In this document: positions 10,130 to 13,650 of the stretch, one piece after another
How the letters are laid out: each line of letters begins with the position of its first letter
Position numbering within the stretch: position 1 is the stretch's first letter
DNA from: Ichthyophonus hoferi
Taxonomy: Eukaryota; Opisthokonta; Ichthyosporea; Ichthyophonida; Ichthyophonidae
Length of the DNA stretch: 13,650 nucleotides
Assembly (NCBI GenBank): GCA_002751075.1
Contig: NAOQ01000181.1
Location: 115,967-129,616, forward strand
Direction of reading: 5' to 3'
Position numbers and translations under genes: made by a program
The notes under the pieces: generated by a model
Seen by the model: the letters and a program-made list of their open reading frames with translations, nothing else
What the model was told of the DNA's origin: nothing
Databases searched by the model: none

Positions 10130-11688
10130 GTCTGTCTCCGATATTTGACGTTATGCTAGCTGTGAGAAGTAGGATTTTCAGATCACATACAAAATACACG
10201 CACATGCAATTCCAACCGATACAGGTTTAGAATAATACAAATAACTGGACGATTATGTAGTCGACAGCACATAATTAAAGATATTTGTTAGTCGATGTAT
10301 AAAGCACAAGCATTTGTCCAATGAGCTAATTAGTTAATGTAGCCAATCACTTAAGTCGCAAGGACATTAGATCAATTAAAGGAGAATGGGAGATTATAGT
10401 GGCTCTCGTTAATCTCTTGCAAAATGTATCGGTATCATTGATATGGATGAACCGATGAACATATTTGATCAACGTATGTTGCATAGATAAAAAGGTTAGG
10501 ACACAAGATAATAAAGAGGGCGGAATAGTCAAACTGGAGGACTGCATAAAAATCTTACAGCGACAGATATTTATTAATAATCAAGCGCAACATCCGACTT
10601 TACAAAGTGAACAATGACTTCTAATACTAGCTAATCAGGTTAACTCTAGATTTCACATGGTAGTCTACGTTCATTGGTCATTTTTATGCAGCTCAATATA
10701 TCTCTTATGCTTAGTTGGATTTGGTAACCAATGTACCCATCCAATAGGGATAGTATCTGTCCATGACATCTATAGTTTAATTGGGATTTATGAGATATGA
10801 CGTAATATTGTGGTATCTGCTCCAATTACTTGTAAATATAGCTATGATGCTGGCTCACCTTGCCATAAAGATCCAAGGGCAAGGCTTCTTATTAAAGAAA
10901 ATGACAGGGATTACGTTGGATACTTGCTTCAATGCTTTGATCTCTTGATTGGGCAATCCATTTCAGGTTAGACGATCTATCCATCATTGTAAAACTATTC
11001 CTAAATAGTCATGAAGCTATGGTGATTGGGTAATTAACAGTAGCATATATGGTAAATGGCCAATAGAGTTGGGTTTATGTCATGTCGATAGTTCCTAGCA
11101 CACTTCTTCATGTGTGATATATAGCCAACCATAATAATCCCACGCTACTTGAAGCTGTACTATCCGACTGAGAGAGAGAGAGAGATATATATATATATAT
11201 ATTTTAAGGGGCCAATGGTGACACCGAAAATCATGACCCCGCAGTACAACTACAAAGATAGGACGAGATGGTATATGGCTGTCATCCAATTGGTTAGTTA
11301 TAAATAATATTTTCAGTCTTTTTTTTAATAGTTTAATCTATGGACACCATTGGCCTAGCCAGAGAAGTTAAAACAGGCCTCATACTCAGATATTGCAATC
11401 AGGTGGTGTGAGAATGAGAATATAACTAATTTATAAATAAAATATGATTGGTGGGTATAATTTATAATTCATGAAAATGAACCATCCTACCTGATTTTAA
11501 GCACTAGTATTTATAAATAAATATCATTGGACCTTTAATTTTCAATTATAAAGTGCAGAGACTGTACAGGTTTCTAATAGGCAGGCAGTGCCCCTTGTAC
11601 TATCTTTACATTGGGCACAGGCTATAGGGACCCATCACACCAATCAAGTAAAAAGTAAATAATATCCTATAGCCAATCAATATATGTT
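10130..11688. other. intergenic interval between convergent genes
   Basis: This interval lies between the 3' ends of the + strand TRMT2A gene and the - strand phosphatase-like gene. It is AT-rich and dense in ATTGG/CCAAT words, and contains an AG/TA microsatellite near 11170-11203. Several 15-25 codon open segments occur on both strands (for example 11339-11402 and 11571-11647 on +), but none has matching splice phases or a recognisable family. An ATTAAA on the - strand (plus 11534-11539) lies about 150 nt beyond the - gene's stop and could be its polyadenylation signal. Confidence 0.5.
11170..11203. repeat. (AG)n(TA)n compound microsatellite
   Basis: A GA run of about 15 nt passes directly into a TA run of about 19 nt in the intergenic interval. 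This is simple sequence with no evident function. Confidence 0.9.
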
Positions 11689-13472
11689 TTATATTCTCCG
11701 CCGCATGGCATTGGCCTGTCTCTCTCCAAATCCCTCTAATGCCAAGGCCTCTAGGCCCCGTGACATATGAAAGCTCGGTCGGTCCCTGGATGCCTTACTC
11801 TGACTGGATGGCTTGCATGCTTTTTTATCTGTGATTGGCCAGTATTAATAAAGTCACGCAAGTGAGCGGCGTCAAATACAGAAAAACTTCATAAAGAATA
11901 GGGAAAAAAGAGAGAGCGAGAGCGAGAGGGAGAAGCAGAGAGAAATGAGACAACAATAGGAATATACAAATATGAAAACAGACATACATATGTATATACA
12001 AGAAGGTAGGTAGATGGGAGAGCCAATGAAATGCCAAGAGATAATATTTAGCCATTTAAATATGTCATGTCTCTACAGTTCATTGGCCCATCTAAACCAA
12101 TGCTCACCTTTCAGATCACTGACTACACCTTGCGAGATGGAAGGCTTCACTTGACCCTGGAGTAATAATTAAATATATATGGTTAATTAAAGATCATTAA
12201 TTAATACGATATGGTTAGTAACTCCCAATGATGCACTAGTGATCTCATTAATAAATATGGTAAGGATTCAATCAAAACGAAGAAAAATAAGAGAGAATAA
12301 AGTTTACAAAATAGATTGGGTGAAGTAATATGAAGGGCCTGGGCCCATCATCCAATCATATATATATCTATATATAGCCTAATATAGAAGCAATCACACA
12401 CATCTTCTCCTTCAGGAACCTCAAGCAATATCTTCAGGGTAGGATGTCTTCTTATTGGCTGCCCTCTCCACAACCTAAGCCATGATTGGGTTAATGGCAG
12501 TCAGTAAAGGTTCACTATATTAATAAAATATATAATATGATTGGTCTAAATTAATTTTGATCCTGAGTCATAAATAATGTCAATTAATTCGTTTTCAAGT
12601 GTAAAGGTGGTTTTGGTAGGCCAATCCTAATAACTAATAGTTATAATAATTATAATTGACTTACATTAGGGGAAACAATCATTTACATACACCAATCAAA
12701 AGCAATAAGTATGCATCATAATATTAATGTCCAATTAGAATTATTTTGGACAGCAGAACCGCTAATACCAAGGCAAATAAGCATAATGATTTAATGATTG
12801 GTTGATGTTTACTATACCACTTAGTAAGAATGCACCAGCATATTACAAATAAACAATCTAATAACCAATTGAATACTATTAATAATTATGGAAAATAATA
12901 AATATGAAATAATAGACAATATATAATTAACATACACACAGGAGAACAACTAGAGAGAGGAGGGAGAGGCAAGAAGACATCATGTCATATCCTACTATAT
13001 CCTACTATATCCTACTATATCCTATCCTATTCTATCCTACCCTATCCTACCAAGCAGGAGCATCCCAGGGTATGACGACTTCGTGCTTAAAGCCCTCTAC
13101 AAACTCTGATTCTGATGTGTCAATCACCCCGTCTCTGCAAGAGAGAGTTATAGGTAGGTTATTATAGTTGTAGTATGGTATAGTATAGTATAGTTTTTAT
13201 ATAGGTAAGTTATTTATAGGTAGGCTATTTATAGATAGGTATATTGCTATTGATTGGCTGGGAGGATAAAGAGGCAGATAAACCTTTAAAAGGGTGACGT
13301 CATGTGTGTACATAGGGTGTATATGATTTGTAGAGGGAGAGAGAGAAGGCGCGGGGTCTGGAGGTAAAAACCCCCTACCTTGTAAATCGACTAAATTCAC
13401 CAGTAATTGCTGGTAGTCCCCATAGTTGAAGTTTTCGTAGAATCATAATCAGCACTCCTGTCACATTAGATC
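11689..13472 (-). CDS. Siw14/OCA-family phosphatase-like protein, C-terminal part
   Basis: Five minus-strand exons with GT-AG borders and matching phases: 13472-13379, 13134-13051, 12474-12402, 12156-12108 and 11828-11689, ending in TAA. They give about 146 residues; the 5' exons lie beyond 13650. The first exon reads GSNVTGVLIMILRKLQLWG, then an EFSRF stretch. The second contains SESEFVEGFKHEVVIPWDAPAW. This order (P-loop TG, RKLQxW, ExxRF, FIExF, then VPW) matches what I remember of the yeast Siw14 and Oca6 family (Pfam Y_phosphatase2), whose active members hydrolyse inositol pyrophosphates or phosphotyrosine. The arginine expected in the CX5R loop is Val here, as if an Oca6-like pseudophosphatase. 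The remaining about 90 residues are a basic, Ser-rich tail ending MRRRI that I do not recognise. The exon at 13051-13134 is also open on the + strand. Family call fairly sure; substrate unknown. Confidence 0.72.
11906..11946. repeat. purine-only (GA)-rich tract
   Basis: This G/A-rich run inside the last intron of the minus-strand gene reads on that strand as a long C/T tract, upstream of the exon 5 acceptor at 11829. It is about 80-120 nt from the acceptor, so it may assist splicing, but the distance is large. Confidence 0.7.
12982..13050. repeat. (TATCCTACTA)n / TATCC short tandem array
   Basis: Imperfect 10-bp TATCCTACTA units are followed by TATCC(TA) units, ending against the exon boundary at 13051. 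On the minus strand the exon's donor GTAGGA is itself part of the array (GGTAGGATAGGG), so several near-identical GTAGGAT donor-like words follow the real one. Confidence 0.85.
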
Positions 13473-13547
13473 CTGGTTTTCCATTAGATAGATGTCAGTG
13501 GTATATCTGGGCTAGTGGAGACTATTATGCGGGAAAGTGCGTCATGT

Positions 13548-13650
13548 ACATTATACATACATACATACATGTATACATACATACATACATACATACATAC
13601 ATACATACATACATACATACATACATACATACATACATACATACATACAT
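13548..13650. repeat. (CATA)n microsatellite at window end
   Basis: A nearly pure CATA run, interrupted once by CATGTATA near 13568, continues to the last base and probably beyond. It lies in the intron upstream of the first visible exon of the minus-strand gene. The 75 nt between that exon and the array contain no further exon that I can support. Confidence 0.95.

Larger units (their letters stand above)
4893..13260. repeat. dispersed ATTGG/CCAAT pentamer enrichment
   Basis: Counting by eye gives roughly 60-70 ATTGG or CCAAT words in 4.9-9.9 kb and roughly 35-40 in 10.0-13.3 kb, against about 2 per kb expected from the AT content. The usual extended forms are TGATTGGTT and AACCAATCA. They sit in introns and in the intergenic interval, often near splice sites. 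To the left, 1-3 kb has only about 3 per kb. The role is unknown: possibilities include NF-Y-type CCAAT boxes, RNA pairing elements, or a tiny mobile or recombination-derived motif. Confidence 0.7.

Noticed and set aside
11095-11289. Minus-strand open frame and a possible plus-strand exon (MTPQYNYKDRTRWYMAVIQL)
   Set aside because: Overlaps the AG/TA microsatellite. No phase-compatible partner exon, and neither reading is recognisable.
11339-11402. Plus-strand open segment starting MDTIGLAREVKTG and ending at a CAG-GTGGTG donor-like site
   Set aside because: Short, with no phase-compatible partner exon. It lies in the 3' interval of convergent genes and no family was recognised.
11571-11647. 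Open segment on + (SNRQAVPLVLSLHWAQ) and Cys-rich reading on - (CAQCKDSTRGTACLLETC)
   Set aside because: Both strands look protein-like for under 30 codons, which shows how easily chance does this here. Neither joins neighbouring exons, and the minus gene already ends at 11689.
12117-12169. Plus-strand terminal exon ITDYTLRDGRLHLTLE after a TTTCAG acceptor
   Set aside because: The same DNA on the minus strand has both an acceptor (CTCCAG) and a strong GTGAGC donor, and its phases fit exons on either side, so the minus reading is preferred.
12584-12626. Alternative minus-strand last exon (WIGLPKPPLHLKTN, stop) following the 13051 donor
   Set aside because: Phase fits, but the exon at 12402-12474 also fits, gives a longer coherent protein, and continues into two further phase-matched exons. 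It could be an alternative end but is not supported.
12943-12954. Minus-strand microexon after a very long pyrimidine tract plus TAG (about 12955-12985)
   Set aside because: The acceptor is attractive, but the open segment is only about 10-12 nt and is not needed to join 13051 to 12474 in phase.

Overview
The window looks like a gene-dense, AT-rich genome of an early-branching or compact-genome animal. I see no operons, Shine-Dalgarno sites or bacterial genes. Coding sequence is cut into short exons (about 50-240 nt) by short GT-AG introns (75 to about 600 nt). The coding content is clearly metazoan: an RRM plus methyltransferase TRMT2A. A demosponge such as Amphimedon is my best guess from gene compactness and style, but this is inference.

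Layout. Positions 1-3.85 kb are AT-rich and mostly non-coding. They hold one short, apparently interrupted reading frame of unknown origin (about 1845-2195) and one weak candidate for a small spliced gene (about 2708-2998). From 3898 to 9945 (+) lies a complete gene, which I reconstruct as 16 exons plus one optional 36-nt exon. It encodes a 622-residue TRMT2A-type tRNA (uracil-5-)-methyltransferase. A (TA)14 tract sits just before its start codon and a canonical AATAAA lies 179 nt after the stop. Positions 9.95-11.69 kb are the tail-to-tail interval between two convergent genes. From 11689 to 13472 (-) are five mutually phase-compatible exons forming the 3' part of a second gene. It encodes the C-terminal part of a Siw14/OCA-family (Y_phosphatase2) phosphatase-like protein whose 5' end lies beyond the window. 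The window ends in a CATA microsatellite inside that gene's next intron.

The two genes have no evident shared pathway: one modifies tRNA, the other belongs to the atypical phosphatase/inositol-pyrophosphatase family. What links them is a non-coding signature. From about 4.9 kb rightward the DNA is crowded with ATTGG/CCAAT pentamers. Inside introns these are polarised relative to transcription on both strands: ATTGG near 5' splice sites and CCAAT near 3' splice sites. In at least two introns the two ends can form perfect 8-9 bp helices. This is the most unusual feature here. Others are a 28-bp minisatellite carrying the palindrome TGACGTCA that begins at a splice donor, a non-standard SCDG in place of SCNP at the methyltransferase nucleophile, and loss of the P-loop arginine in the phosphatase-like gene.

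All gene models are hand-made from translation, splice-site phase and remembered family sequences. No alignment or expression data were available.
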